57,421 nucleotides of DNA from JAJISG01 sp964347345 (GTDB lineage: Archaea > Thermoplasmatota > Thermoplasmata > RBG-16-68-12 > JAJISG01). Positions 17,330 through 26,484 of the stretch are shown here, one piece after another (positions within the stretch are counted from its first letter, which is position 1; every line of letters begins with the position of its first letter). Both the position numbers and the translations under genes were made by a program. Where the stretch lies: NCBI GenBank assembly GCA_964347345.1, contig CAYFYB010000009.1, forward strand, positions 1 to 57,421, given 5' to 3'. Under the pieces are notes generated by a model. It was not told the origin of the DNA, did no database searches, and saw only the letters and a list, made by a program, of their open reading frames with translations.

Positions 17330-17803
17330 ATGGATCTGCCATCTTTCTTGGGATTCAACCGCAAGGTCCGCAGGGCCCTCTTCTCATGCCTCAAGAGTCT
17401 GCCTGATGATAACTTCACCCGCGATGTCGGCATCAGCTTCGGATCCATCAGGAACGTCCTCTTCCACACCATGAGGGTCGAGGACTTCTGGGTGAACGAG
17501 TTCCTTCGCGGGCGCGATATGCTGGTCCAGAGGGAGAGAAGGGAGGAAGTCGTCACGGCGGAGGACTTGGCGGGCCTCTGGGATGAGGTGAGCTCCAGGT
17601 CGGAGGAATACATAAGGAGCCTGAGCCCAGAGGAGCTCGGAGAGATCAAAGAGCGGCGGAGGGATGGAGACGTGTCACGGAAGACCGTGGGGGAGTACCT
17701 CTTCACCTTCATGGTGCACGAGGTATACCATAAGGGGGAGGTCCTGGCGGTCCTCTGGCAGATGGGGGTGGAGCCGCCGCCGGTGGACTACTGGCGGTAC
17801 TGA
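17330..17803 (+). CDS. DinB-family protein
   Basis: 157 residues with the DinB/YfiT-like four-helix bundle pattern: FNRKVRRALFSCLKSLP, NVLFHTMRVEDFWV and HEVYHKGEVLAVLWQMG. The conserved His residues (LFHTMRVEDFW and HEVYH) fit a metal-binding triad. DinB proteins include thiol S-transferases; the substrate is unknown here. Start ATG 17330 is chosen because ATTTATAG at 17302-17309 is about 25 nt upstream; an earlier GTG at 17309 falls next to that box. Confidence 0.85.
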   Translation: MDLPSFLGFNRKVRRALFSCLKSLPDDNFTRDVGISFGSIRNVLFHTMRVEDFWVNEFLRGRDMLVQRERREEVVTAEDLAGLWDEVSSRSEEYIRSLSPEELGEIKERRRDGDVSRKTVGEYLFTFMVHEVYHKGEVLAVLWQMGVEPPPVDYWRY

Positions 17804-17873
17804 CGAAGGGGTGGGTCCGTCTCGGCATGCTTATTTGGGACGCCCCACATGCCTAGACCTGACCACCGAGGAG

Positions 17874-18232
17874 ATGAAGAAGACTGCTGTCGAACTGCTC
17901 CGCATGGCTGCCGCCGGGACCGCGCTTCGGGCTCTAGACCGCTTCCTGACCCCTAGCTTCAAGCATCACAACCCCCACGTGCCGTTAGGCAAGCAATCAC
18001 GCGAGCCGTGCAGGAGGACGCGAAGAGTACACCCAACAAGCGATTGGACATCAAGCACGTCCTCGCCGAAGGGGATTTCGTGGCCATCCATTTCCATGTA
18101 GTCCGCAAGCCGGGGGACCCTGGCATAGCCGTGGTGCACCTCTACCGAGTCGAGGGCGATCGGATTGCAGAGGTTTGGGACATCGGACAGGAGGTACCAG
18201 CAGACACGCCCAATGAGGACGGCATGTTCTAG
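17874..18232 (+). pseudogene. SnoaL-like (NTF2-fold) protein, frameshifted
   Basis: Two frames together make one SnoaL-like polypeptide of about 118 residues. Frame 1 starts at ATG 17874 (MKKTAVELLRMAAAGT through HHNPHVPLGK) and frame 2 resumes with TRAVQEDAKSTPNKRLDIK and runs to DTPNEDGMF at 18232. The shift lies in about 17990-18005. The rest is intact, so this is a recent mutation or an assembly/sequencing error. The family is a small cone-shaped barrel used by polyketide cyclases, isomerases and many unknown proteins. A TATA-like GCTTATTTG is at 17828-17836. Confidence 0.75.
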
Positions 18233-18280
18233 CGGCAGGCTCTTCCGAGGGCCGGACGTCTCCCCCACGCCGGCTCGAAT

Positions 18281-18352
18281 GGGCCCGCCCAGATTTGAAC
18301 TGGAGTCGCCAGCACCCCAAGCTGGAAGGATACCAAGCTACCCTACGGGCCC
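18281..18352 (-). tRNA. tRNA-Pro(GGG)
   Basis: Acceptor GGGCCCG/CGGGCCC, anticodon stem CCAGC/GCTGG around loop TTGGGGT (anticodon GGG), T-stem TCCAG/CTGGG with loop TTCAAAT; discriminator A would be the complement of 18280. No intron, unlike the other two tRNAs here. A TATA-like CTCTTAAGC (18376-18384) is about 27 nt upstream. It follows rpoN on the same strand. Confidence 0.93.
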
Positions 18353-18421
18353 TATGACATCGAATAGTCCTGTTGCTTAAGAGGTTTCCTTCACAACTCT
18401 GCCAGGCCGTCCTTCAAAAAC

Positions 18422-18613
18422 CTAACCGAAGGGTATGACGTCCTCGATAAGGTCCACATGAGACAGCAGCATCCTTCTGCAGCAGTACCTCTCCAACACG
18501 AGTTCGTCCAAGGCCTCCCTTGGCTCCTTCCCTGCGCTCAGCATCTGAACGTATCTCTCCCAGTCGGAACTCACTACCTTGCCGCAGGTGAAGCATCGGA
18601 CGGGTATGATCAA
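18422..18613 (-). CDS. rpoN: DNA-directed RNA polymerase subunit N
   Basis: 63 residues, archaeal homologue of Rpb10. Zinc site formed by CFTCG (residues 7-11) and the CCRR pair (44-47); PVRCFTCGKVVSSDWE is diagnostic. Part of the assembly platform of archaeal RNA polymerase with subunits D, L and P. Last gene of the block L18e-L13-S9-rpoN, 4 nt after rpsI. Confidence 0.96.
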   Translation of the reverse strand: MIIPVRCFTCGKVVSSDWERYVQMLSAGKEPREALDELVLERYCCRRMLLSHVDLIEDVIPFG

Positions 18614-18617
18614 GGGA

Positions 18618-19028
18618 TCACCTGTAGGACTTCTGCCTCTTCTTGCGGGCCCCTCGGCCCAGGGGCTTCTTGGGGAGCTTTCTCCGGGTGTCGGGGACTA
18701 TGAGGGTCCTGTCGTAGGCCTTGAATTGCTCCTCCAGTTGGTCGTCCTTGTAGAAAGTGACCAGACCACGGGCAATGGCCGTGCGGATCGCATCCGCCTG
18801 GCCCATGATACCGCCGCCGTGGACATTCACGTCGATGTCCACCTTGGAGACCTTCTCGCCGGCCACAGCCAGGGCCTCCATTATCTTCAGGCGGGCCATC
18901 TCCGGCTGGTGTATTTCCAGGGGGACCCTGTTCAGCCTCACCCGCCCCTGACCTGGCCTGATGACGGCCCTTGCGACGGCCGTCTTCCTCTTACCACTGG
19001 CCACCGCTGGACCCTTCTTCCCCTTCAT
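18618..19028 (-). CDS. rpsI: 30S ribosomal protein S9 (uS9)
   Basis: 136 residues, usual archaeal length. SGKRKTAVARAVIRPGQGRVRLN at the N-terminus and the basic C-terminal tail GRGARKKRQKSYR, which reaches the P-site tRNA, are characteristic. Overlaps the rplM stop by 4 nt. Confidence 0.97.
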   Translation of the reverse strand: MKGKKGPAVASGKRKTAVARAVIRPGQGRVRLNRVPLEIHQPEMARLKIMEALAVAGEKVSKVDIDVNVHGGGIMGQADAIRTAIARGLVTFYKDDQLEEQFKAYDRTLIVPDTRRKLPKKPLGRGARKKRQKSYR

Positions 19029-19438
19029 GTCTGTGCTCCCAGCAGCTTAGACAGCTCCTCGAGGGTGATATAGGTTGTGGTCTTCCCCTCGATGCCAGCC
19101 TCAAGCCGCTCCGCCTCCTGTGAGCCTAGCTCCACCGGTATGCCCACGTACACCCTGAGGCGCTTGAGGGCCTCCCTGCCTCTTGTCCGCTGGTAGGGGA
19201 GCATGCCCCTGACGGTCCTCCTCAGAATCCTGTCAGGCCGCTTGGGGTAGTAGGGGCCCTTCCTCTGGCTCCCAGTTCTCCTCCGCTGCCTGTACTGGAG
19301 AAGGATGGAATCTCTTGGTCCCGTGACCACCGCCTTCTCCGCGTTGACAACGATAACCTCATCTCCCTGAAGCAGGCGTTTGGCCACCACGCTGGAGAGG
19401 CGACCAAGGATCTGACCTGAGGCATCCAAGACGACCAT
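19025..19438 (-). CDS. rplM: 50S ribosomal protein L13 (uL13)
   Basis: 137 residues. VVLDASGQILGRLSSVVAK, VVNAEKAVVTG and RTVRGMLPYQRTRGREALKRL match archaeal uL13. Begins 1 nt after the L18e stop, overlaps rpsI by 4 nt. Confidence 0.97.
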   Translation of the reverse strand: MVVLDASGQILGRLSSVVAKRLLQGDEVIVVNAEKAVVTGPRDSILLQYRQRRRTGSQRKGPYYPKRPDRILRRTVRGMLPYQRTRGREALKRLRVYVGIPVELGSQEAERLEAGIEGKTTTYITLEELSKLLGAQT

Positions 19439-19439
19439 G

Positions 19440-19805
19440 TTATCCCATTATCCTGACGCCACTTCCCCTCGGATTCTCCTCCATCAGCTGTCGGATGCCC
19501 AGGACATGTCCGCCGGCAGACTCCACCTTCCGTCGGGCGACCTCCGACGCAGTGAAGGCGGCGATGCGGAGGGCCTTCGACAGCTCGCCGGATCCCAGAA
19601 GCTTTCCTGGGACCACCAGGACATCGCCCTCAGCGGCGTACCTCTCCAACCGCGAGAGGTTTACCTCAGCCCAGTTGGCCTTGGGTCTGGACAGCCGCTT
19701 TGCTATGTCTCTCCACAGGGGGGCCTCGTTCTCCCGCGCCACCCTCTTGAGGTCCTGAATGAGGACTACCAGGTTGGGGTTGGTCTTCTTGAGGGCCTTG
19801 GCCAT
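19440..19805 (-). CDS. rpl18e: 50S ribosomal protein L18e (eL18)
   Basis: 121 residues from ATG 19805. NPNLVVLIQDLKRVAREN and VVVPGKLLGSGELSKALRIA are archaeal/eukaryotic eL18 signatures. The frame is open 19 codons upstream, but a TATA-like GCTTTTTATCG at 19836-19846 falls in that extension and GATAAGG precedes ATG 19805, so the shorter start is right. First gene of the ribosomal block. Confidence 0.95.
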   Translation of the reverse strand: MAKALKKTNPNLVVLIQDLKRVARENEAPLWRDIAKRLSRPKANWAEVNLSRLERYAAEGDVLVVPGKLLGSGELSKALRIAAFTASEVARRKVESAGGHVLGIRQLMEENPRGSGVRIMG

Positions 19806-19902
19806 CCTTATCGAGGTGAGCCCTACGGACGGGGTCGATAAAAAGCTTTGGAGAGGACACAATTGCCAAAGGCTATTATGATCATGGGTCCTGGGGCCTT
19901 CG

Positions 19903-20652
19903 ATGGACAGGGACCTCTACGAAGCACTGGATAAGATTAAGGAGGCTGCCTTGGAGGCCTTTCAGCGGGGTGTTCGCTCCATAATCCTCAAAGGATCAGC
20001 GCTGAAAGGCGACTTCATACCCGGGTACTCAGACTTGGACGTCCACGTATATGTCTCGTCGGGGTTCATGCAGAGTGAGAGGGTGCCCAAACTAGAGCCA
20101 GCCATCAGATTCCAGAGGCGCATCGGCGGCCTTGACCCGGAGCGATATGGGGTGAGCAGCTTCCAGGTCTACTTCATCGATGCAGACCAATACCCCGAGG
20201 ATTGGCAAAGGCCTCTCCCAGGCAGTTACAGAGTCATCTACGGCGATCCCGTCGAGGAAGCCTCCCCGGAAGAAAGCTTGGAGAGGGCCAGGGACCATCT
20301 GGTGGAGTATCCAGCATACGTCGCCAATCTCATCCAGAGGTTCGTGGACAAGCCGGATAAGGAGCTGCCTTATATGGTGAGGCTTGCTGGCGCCACTTTG
20401 AAGGGGGCGGTGCATTCTGCTGTCACAGTGGCAACGCAGGACCCGGAGATGGTCGTTGGACTATCCGTGGACGATGCCCTTGACGTGCTGAAGGAGCATG
20501 GCCTGGAGGTGTCAAGCGCGGCGAGCCTCTTCTCGGCTGTGAGGAGCTGGCACGCCGTATCTAGCGATCCGGAGGGCTGCAGGAGAGCATTCCGCAATGC
20601 CATCGAAGCCATGGTATCCATCTGCTGCTGGTACGAGGGTCTAGAACGCTGA
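19903..20652 (+). CDS. Nucleotidyltransferase-domain protein
   Basis: Pol-beta-type nucleotidyltransferase fold at residues 15-60: KGSALKGDFIPGYSDLDVHVY contains the GS motif and the DxD metal ligands, so it is probably active. The helical C-terminal part (residues 140-249) may bind substrate. Members range from aminoglycoside adenylyltransferases to toxin-antitoxin MNT proteins and unknown archaeal enzymes; no HEPN partner is next to it. A TATA-like CTATTATG at 19873-19880 is about 27 nt before the ATG. Confidence 0.8.
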   Translation: MDRDLYEALDKIKEAALEAFQRGVRSIILKGSALKGDFIPGYSDLDVHVYVSSGFMQSERVPKLEPAIRFQRRIGGLDPERYGVSSFQVYFIDADQYPEDWQRPLPGSYRVIYGDPVEEASPEESLERARDHLVEYPAYVANLIQRFVDKPDKELPYMVRLAGATLKGAVHSAVTVATQDPEMVVGLSVDDALDVLKEHGLEVSSAASLFSAVRSWHAVSSDPEGCRRAFRNAIEAMVSICCWYEGLER

Positions 20653-20713
20653 AAGGGGCCCTCTTCAGCTTGGAGAGAAAGCGATGAGCGGCTCAGGCCA
20701 AAGGTCCCGCGGT

Positions 20714-21049
20714 TCAGGCACTGAAGGAGTGGCCGCAGGCACAGGTGCTCTTGGCGTTGGGGTTGTTGATGACGAAGCCCGTGCCCATCAGGCTCTCCTG
20801 ATAGTCGACGACGATCCCTTTGAGATAGGGCGCGCTGAACTCATCCACTAGCAGCGCAACGCCGTTGCTCTGGACGACCTCGTCTCCCTCCTCCTCGTTC
20901 TCCTCGAAGGTCATGCCATAGCTCATACCAGAGCAACCGCCACCACTCACGAAAACCCTCAGGTAGGAGTAGCTGTTGCCCTCCTTCTCCATCAGTTCCT
21001 TGACCATCCTGGCCGCCGTTTCTGTGAGGGAGACCTCTGCCATCACCAC
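20714..21049 (-). CDS. Iron-sulfur cluster carrier (HesB/IscA/ErpA)
   Basis: A-type Fe-S carrier, 111 residues. Three conserved Cys: GGGCSGMSYG in the middle and CACGHSF at the C-terminus. It delivers or scaffolds clusters to apo-proteins. GTG 21049 or ATG 21043 is the start; a TATA-like GCTTATATAC at 21078-21087 gives a very short or no leader. No other isc/suf gene is present. Confidence 0.94.
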   Translation of the reverse strand: MVMAEVSLTETAARMVKELMEKEGNSYSYLRVFVSGGGCSGMSYGMTFEENEEEGDEVVQSNGVALLVDEFSAPYLKGIVVDYQESLMGTGFVINNPNAKSTCACGHSFSA

Positions 21050-21142
21050 ACCTATTACGTCGTTATACTCCCTCTGTATATAAGCGTTGCCGCCTCACTA
21101 TTCATGGGCATTCCAGGGAACGATGCCGACGGAGGACCGAAA

Positions 21143-21152
21143 GTATTAATAG
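21143..21152 (+). promoter_or_regulatory. TATA box of endonuclease IV-like operon
   Basis: AGTATTAATA preceded by CCGAAAG, a good BRE-like element; predicted start about 21174, leaving a leader of about 20 nt. Confidence 0.55.
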
Positions 21153-21194
21153 GCAACACATCTCGATATCTGTCAAAGAGCTCTGGGTGCCCCC

Positions 21195-22223
21195 ATGATT
21201 CGTTTTGGTCCAGCCGGGATACCCCTCTCCTGCAAGGGCCGGACCCTGGAAGACGGCATAGAGGACGTCCACAATCTCGGGCTGACAGCCATGGAGGTCC
21301 AGCTGGTTCGGGTGAACATCCTCGAGCGGTATCCTGACGAAGAGGAGGTAGGCGAGACGCCTAGAACCCTTCCAGGGGAACTCGTGGTAGCCCTCAAGCG
21401 GGAGGGGGAGCCGCAGGAGCTGGTCCACGATCCCGACGCCATCATCGGGAGGAGCGACCTCCTCCAGACCCTTGTAGGGAGCGTGGCCAAGGACTACGCC
21501 CATCTGGAACGCCTTGGCCAGCTGGCACGGGAGCTGGACGTCGAGATGTCCCTCCATACCCCCTACTACATGGACCTGGCGGGGGATAGCGATCTATCTC
21601 AGAAAAGCATTGAGAGCATCCATTGGGGAGGGACCATTGCCCATCACCTCGGGGCCACCGTCGTTGCCACCCATATGGGCCTGTACGGTAGCCTCTCGAA
21701 GGAGGAGGCACTGGCCAGGATCACCAGACGGGTTCAGGGAATCATCACGTGGTTCAGAGAGCATGGCCTGGAGCCAAGACTTGGCCTGGAGACCAGTGGA
21801 AGGCAAGAGATCTTCGGTAGCGTGGAGGAGGTCCTGAGCATATGCGAGGCCACCAAGGGGGTCCAGCCTGTCATCAACTTCGCTCACACCCATGCCAGGG
21901 AGGGAGGCAGCCTCCGAGAGTCCTCGAACTTCGGGGAGCTCCTCGACCGCGCGGAGGGGCTGACGTATGGCCACTTCCACACCCACTTCTCCGGGGTGGA
22001 GCACGAGGGTGGGAACGAGCTTCGCTACACCCCCATCAAGCGGGGGGACCTACGCTTCGAGCCCCTGGTGGAGTGTCTCTTGGACGGGGACTACGCCATG
22101 ACTCTTATCTCCTCCTCGCCCTTGTTGGAGCACGATGCCATGTACATGAAGGTCATCATGGAGAGGCACCTCGGAAGGAGGCTGGCCCGGCCAGCAAAGC
22201 GGAAGAAGGAGGAGGCAGCTTGA
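21195..22223 (+). CDS. Endonuclease IV-like (AP endonuclease 2 family) protein
   Basis: TIM-barrel protein of the endonuclease IV/xylose isomerase-like superfamily, 342 residues. Metal ligands typical of Nfo can be followed: MSLHTPYYMDL, VVATHMGLYG, LGLETSGRQEIFGS, INFAHTHAREGG, YGHFHTHFSG. If active it cuts DNA 5' to abasic sites in base-excision repair. The archaeal subgroup with MIRFGPAGIPLSCKGRTLEDG at the N-terminus is larger than E. coli Nfo (285). The next gene starts within its stop codon. Confidence 0.88.
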   Translation: MIRFGPAGIPLSCKGRTLEDGIEDVHNLGLTAMEVQLVRVNILERYPDEEEVGETPRTLPGELVVALKREGEPQELVHDPDAIIGRSDLLQTLVGSVAKDYAHLERLGQLARELDVEMSLHTPYYMDLAGDSDLSQKSIESIHWGGTIAHHLGATVVATHMGLYGSLSKEEALARITRRVQGIITWFREHGLEPRLGLETSGRQEIFGSVEEVLSICEATKGVQPVINFAHTHAREGGSLRESSNFGELLDRAEGLTYGHFHTHFSGVEHEGGNELRYTPIKRGDLRFEPLVECLLDGDYAMTLISSSPLLEHDAMYMKVIMERHLGRRLARPAKRKKEEAA

Positions 22224-22765
22224 GCCTCAAGGATGCCACCCACTACCTCACGGATCGCGTGTCCCAAGTCCTTAATGAGGACTATGAGGAAAGTGTTCTG
22301 GAGGCAGTGGGCCTCATAGCGGCGGCCCCCAAGATCTTCGTGTACGGGGTCGGGCGCTCAGGCCTGGTGGGAAAGGCCTTCGCCATGAGGATGGTCCAGC
22401 TGGGCCTTCGGGTCTTCTTCATAGGGGAAACTATCACGCCCATTGTGGAGCCCAACGACGTAGTCGTGATCGTTTCCCAGACGGGGGAGACCATGTCGGC
22501 CATTCAGACGGCAAACATTGCCCGGCGGGTCGGAGCCCACGTCATCTCCGTAACGGCCCAAGGCAGGAGCAAGTTGGCCCACGCCTCGAGCCTCCTCCTC
22601 TGCCTGAAGGTGAAGAGGGACCGGGACGCGGGGAAGTTCGCGCCCCTGGGCACCCTCTTCGAGAACGCCGCCCTCCTTCTGTTAGATGCCCTCACATCTC
22701 TCCTGATGGAAAAGCTGGGTCAAACCGAGGAGGACATGAGGGGCAGGCACGCCATCATGGTCTGA
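22220..22765 (+). CDS. hxlB: 6-phospho-3-hexuloisomerase
   Basis: SIS-domain isomerase interconverting D-arabino-hex-3-ulose-6-phosphate and fructose-6-phosphate; in archaea it serves ribulose-5-phosphate synthesis or formaldehyde fixation. 181 residues from the TTG at 22220, which overlaps the upstream TGA (TTGA) and follows GGAGGAGG. Motifs YGVGRSGLVGKAFAMRM, VSQTGETMSAI and APLGTLFENA match PHI proteins. No 3-hexulose-6-phosphate synthase gene is in the window. The frame continues upstream inside the preceding gene but has no meaning there. Confidence 0.88.
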   Translation: MSLKDATHYLTDRVSQVLNEDYEESVLEAVGLIAAAPKIFVYGVGRSGLVGKAFAMRMVQLGLRVFFIGETITPIVEPNDVVVIVSQTGETMSAIQTANIARRVGAHVISVTAQGRSKLAHASSLLLCLKVKRDRDAGKFAPLGTLFENAALLLLDALTSLLMEKLGQTEEDMRGRHAIMV

Positions 22766-22919
22766 GGCCAAGGACAGCTCTGTGGAGAATCATGCTCCGC
22801 TCGCTGACCTCCATCAGGCCATCTCGATGTTCTTACGCTAGTCGTGGCCTCGAGCATCCGGTTTGTCCCTGGGCAGGATGGGGAACCTTGATTAAAGGGA
22901 GGGCCATGTATCCCCCCGG

Positions 22920-24062
22920 ATGGCCAAGGAATTCGTTGTGACCCCCTGGGAGGTGAAGGGGGAAATAGACTACAACAAGCTAATCGACCGTTTCGGAACC
23001 CAGCAGATAGACGAGCCTCTGCTTCGAAGGATGGAGTCCGTAGCCGGCGATCTCCATCCCCTCCTCACCAGGGAGGTCTTCTACTCCCACCGGGATTTGG
23101 ACTGGATCCTGAGTGAGTATGAAAAGGGAAACAAGTTCTTCCTCTACACCGGTAGGGGGCCTTCGAGCCACGTTCACGTCGGCCACATGCTCCCATGGGT
23201 CTTCACCAAGTGGCTTCAAGACAGGTTAGGTGTGAAGCTCTACTTTCAGATTACGGACGACGAGAAGTTCCTGTTTCGGGACTTCGAGAGCCTTGAGGAG
23301 TCCGCAAAGGTGGGGTACGAGAACGTCCTAGACGTCATTGCTCTGGGTTTCGATCCTTCCAAGACGTTTGTCTTCCTCGACTCCGAGCTGATCCGCAGCC
23401 TCTACCCCGTCGCCCTTCGGGCGGCCCGCAGGATCACCTTCTCCACCGTGAAAGCCGTCTTCGGCTTCAAGCCCTCCAACAATGTTGGAGAGATCTTCTA
23501 CACCAGCATCCAGGCCGTCCCCTGCTTCTTGGAGAGCGAGCGTCAGGGCAAGAACGTGCCTTGCCTGATTCCCTGCGGAATCGATCAAGACCCCCACTTC
23601 CGAATCGCCCGGGACCTGGCGCCACAGCTTGGATACTACAAACCAGCCCTGATTCACAACAAGCTACTACCCAGCCTCCGGGGCATGCATGCCAAGATGT
23701 CTGCTTCCGATCCAGCCTCCGCCATCTTCGTCACTGACAGTCCGGAGACGGCCCGGGCCAACGTGATGGAGGCCATGACCGGAGGCGGTGCCACTGTAGA
23801 GGAGCACCGCAAGTACGGCGGCAAACCGGAAATCTGTCCGGTCTACCACTACTACGCCTACTTCTTTGACTGGGATGAGGACCACCTGAAGGAGGTTTAC
23901 GATACGTGCCGCAGTGGTGAGAGGCTGTGCGGGGACTGCAAGGCCGAGCTGGCGGACAGGGTGGTCTCCTTCCTTGAGGAGCATCAGCAGAAGCGGGAGG
24001 AGGCCCGGGACAGGATCCACGATTTCATGCTGACTGAGGAGGACCTGTCAGGGCCTGGGTGA
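22920..24062 (+). CDS. trpS: Tryptophanyl-tRNA synthetase, archaeal type
   Basis: Class Ic synthetase charging tRNA-Trp, 380 residues. HIGH motif as VHVGHM after YTGRGPSSH, and KMSASDPASAIF as KMSKS. The N-terminal extension before the catalytic core is that of archaeal/eukaryal TrpRS. A TATA-like TTGATTAAAG at 22888-22897 lies about 27 nt before the ATG (leaderless). Its 3' end overlaps the convergent TPR-KaiC gene by 38 nt. Confidence 0.96.
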   Translation: MAKEFVVTPWEVKGEIDYNKLIDRFGTQQIDEPLLRRMESVAGDLHPLLTREVFYSHRDLDWILSEYEKGNKFFLYTGRGPSSHVHVGHMLPWVFTKWLQDRLGVKLYFQITDDEKFLFRDFESLEESAKVGYENVLDVIALGFDPSKTFVFLDSELIRSLYPVALRAARRITFSTVKAVFGFKPSNNVGEIFYTSIQAVPCFLESERQGKNVPCLIPCGIDQDPHFRIARDLAPQLGYYKPALIHNKLLPSLRGMHAKMSASDPASAIFVTDSPETARANVMEAMTGGGATVEEHRKYGGKPEICPVYHYYAYFFDWDEDHLKEVYDTCRSGERLCGDCKAELADRVVSFLEEHQQKREEARDRIHDFMLTEEDLSGPG

Positions 24063-26472
24063 GCTTGAAACCGTCGTCCCAGTAGATGAAGTAGAGGGAC
24101 GTGAGGTGATTCCGATCCCTCATCTTGGCTATGCGTAGGGCCCTCTGGAGGTCCCCGCTCTCCCTCTCCCTGACTGTCATCTCCAAGATGCCGTCCGAGA
24201 GGAAGTCCGCAACGTCGTAGACCTTGATGACCTGACCCTCATAGCTCAACTCGTAGCGCTCGGTGACGATGAAGGACGTGATTTCCAATGACCGGAGGAA
24301 CTCAAAGAGGCGGAAGACCTCCCGCCTCCTGTCCTTAAACTCCGCCATGGATGCAAGGGCCTCCAAGGAGTCAAGGGCTATGGCCTCCACTCCCCCCCTC
24401 CGGGCCTCTTCGATCTTGGATTTCAGCACCTGGAGCCAGTCCTGGGATGCCTCTCCAGACCGCAACTGCCTCCTCTGGACGGTCAGGTCGAGGATGCGAA
24501 GGGTGCCGGCCACGGACTCAGGCTCGAGACCCATGGACTTCATGTGCCTCAGGAGGCTCTCCTTGGACTGTTCGAGGGTAATAAAGAGGGCGTTTCGCCC
24601 TTCGTTCAAGCATTGCTGATAGAGTACCCAGAAGCAGAGGCTCGTCTTGAACGTCCCCGGCATCCCGGAGACAAGAACCACGGAACCGGGGCTGATTCCT
24701 CCGTCCATGGAGGAGTCCAGGAGTCGAATGTGCGTCGAGAAGGGAGGTAGTTCGAGAGGCTCATCTTTGTCCCCTTCTGCCTCGGCTTTCTCAGGGAGCT
24801 TTTCCGGGGTCTCCCAGCCCTCTCCCTTATCCTCCTCAGCCTCGGCTGTTTGTTGGGTCTTAATCTCCTCCAGGACCTCCTTTGTCTCGACTTCAGCCGT
24901 CAGGTTGTTGGGGTCGAGCTTCAAGGCCTCTTCGAAGCTTCTCAGGGACTCTTGCAGCCTTCCCTGCTCTCGGAGGGCCCTGCCTCTCTGAAGCCATGCC
25001 TCCCTATCCCCGGGCTTGACTCGGAGGGACCTCTCGTAGCACTGGGCTGCCTCGGAGAACCGGGACAGCTTGGTGAGGGCCATTCCCTTGCCATCCCAGG
25101 CCCTCGCCTCAACCTCGTCCATCTCCAGCACCCGATCGAATAGTCTGAGGGCTTTCTCGTATTCCTCCTGATACATGGCCCTCTCCGCTTTTGCCAGGAG
25201 CTCCTCCACCTCGGCCAGGGAAGAGCCAGCCTGGCCCCCGCCTTGAAGAATGGCCTCAACCTCCCCTTTCATCCTAAGGGAACCCTCGTGGCTTGGATCG
25301 ATGCGCAATGCCTTGCGAAAGCAGACGAGGGCCTCGGAAAAGTGGTGCAGAACGTAGAGGAGGGTACCTTTCTCGTGCCAGGCCTCTGCGAATAGGGGGT
25401 TTAGTTCAAGGGCTCGGTCGTAGGCCCTCAGGGACTCCTCCTTCTGTTCAGCCCTCCTCAAGGTCTTCGCCAGACCGAGCCAGGCATGCTCATACCTCGG
25501 CTTGGACTGAACGGACTTCTCGTAGCAGCCGGCAGCCTCAGAGTAGTTCCCAAGCCTCTCCAAGGCATCACCCTTCAACCTCCACGCCTTGGGATCGTGG
25601 GGACTCAGTTCCAAGGCCTTGTCACAGTACTCCACAACGTCCTGCCACTCCTCCAGTTTGGAGGCAGCGTAGGCCTTGGCGTACCAGCTATCGGGCTCCC
25701 AGTCTCCTCCCTCGCTGGCTGACGTCTCTGCCAGCTTCCTGAAGACGTCCCAGGCCTCGTTCTCCTTCCCAATTCTTTGAAGAATCTCAGCCTTCTCGTG
25801 GATCAAGCGAAAACTCTGAGGCCTGGCCCGGATGGCCTTCTCAATCTTCGCCAGTCCCTCCTCGTAGTTGCCCATCTCGCACAGGAGGGCTCCCTCCTCC
25901 CCGATGGCTTCCATGTACTCTGGATCAAGCTGGAGCACTTGAGCGAAGCATCGTAATGCTTCCTGGAATCTTGCCATACTTTCCTCGTTGTCCGCGGAGG
26001 ACTTCCTCTCGACGGAGGACTCCTCCTTGCCAACCCCTTTCAGGGCGTTACCTTTCCCATACCAGGCGTCGGTGTAGTTGGGGTTAATCTCAAGGGCCTT
26101 GTCGTAGCGAAGGATAGCATCAGAATAACGCCCCAGCTTGAGGAGAGACTCCCCGAAGTAGTACCAGTATTCTTCGTCCTTGGGAACCTTCTTGGTGAGT
26201 TTATCGAAGACCTCTTGAGCTTCCAGATAGTGCCTCAGACGGAACAGGGCCTTTCCCTTGGCTTCCAAGGCCTTCGCGTGGTCATGGTCCAACATGAGCA
26301 CCTTCTCGAAGGCTTCGAGGGCTTTTCCCAACTCTCCTGCCTTTGCATGGAGGGCGCCCTTGGCATACCACAGACCCGTATCCTCTGGCCTCTGAGCCAG
26401 TTGAAACTCCAGCCACTCAAGAGGTGTCCTCTTCCTCCGGTCCGTCGGCCTGGCCTCTCTAACCTCAACCAT
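24025..26472 (-). CDS. TPR-repeat protein fused to a KaiC/RadA-like ATPase domain
   Basis: 815 residues. About twelve TPR units cover residues 20-535 (pattern A-W-x-x-K/L-G-x-A-L and EAxxCYEKALxLxP), followed by an acidic linker (about 535-577: AEAEEDKGEGWETPEK) and a RecA/KaiC domain (578-815). The ATPase is well formed: Walker A GMPGTFKTS (603-611), Glu-rich FITLEQSKES, Walker B IALDSLEAL (Asp about 701). It closely resembles the separate KaiC protein encoded just upstream (DSLEALxxxxxFxDRRxxxFRLF in both). Last gene of the seven-gene operon, 12 nt after its neighbour. The TPR superhelix should bind partner proteins; role unknown. Confidence 0.9.
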   Translation of the reverse strand: MVEVREARPTDRRKRTPLEWLEFQLAQRPEDTGLWYAKGALHAKAGELGKALEAFEKVLMLDHDHAKALEAKGKALFRLRHYLEAQEVFDKLTKKVPKDEEYWYYFGESLLKLGRYSDAILRYDKALEINPNYTDAWYGKGNALKGVGKEESSVERKSSADNEESMARFQEALRCFAQVLQLDPEYMEAIGEEGALLCEMGNYEEGLAKIEKAIRARPQSFRLIHEKAEILQRIGKENEAWDVFRKLAETSASEGGDWEPDSWYAKAYAASKLEEWQDVVEYCDKALELSPHDPKAWRLKGDALERLGNYSEAAGCYEKSVQSKPRYEHAWLGLAKTLRRAEQKEESLRAYDRALELNPLFAEAWHEKGTLLYVLHHFSEALVCFRKALRIDPSHEGSLRMKGEVEAILQGGGQAGSSLAEVEELLAKAERAMYQEEYEKALRLFDRVLEMDEVEARAWDGKGMALTKLSRFSEAAQCYERSLRVKPGDREAWLQRGRALREQGRLQESLRSFEEALKLDPNNLTAEVETKEVLEEIKTQQTAEAEEDKGEGWETPEKLPEKAEAEGDKDEPLELPPFSTHIRLLDSSMDGGISPGSVVLVSGMPGTFKTSLCFWVLYQQCLNEGRNALFITLEQSKESLLRHMKSMGLEPESVAGTLRILDLTVQRRQLRSGEASQDWLQVLKSKIEEARRGGVEAIALDSLEALASMAEFKDRRREVFRLFEFLRSLEITSFIVTERYELSYEGQVIKVYDVADFLSDGILEMTVRERESGDLQRALRIAKMRDRNHLTSLYFIYWDDGFKLTQALTGPPQSA

Positions 26473-26484
26473 ACGTTCATCCCG

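Noticed and set aside
25293..25742. Plus-strand frames opposite the TPR repeats
   Set aside because: Reverse-strand image of repeated TPR codons.
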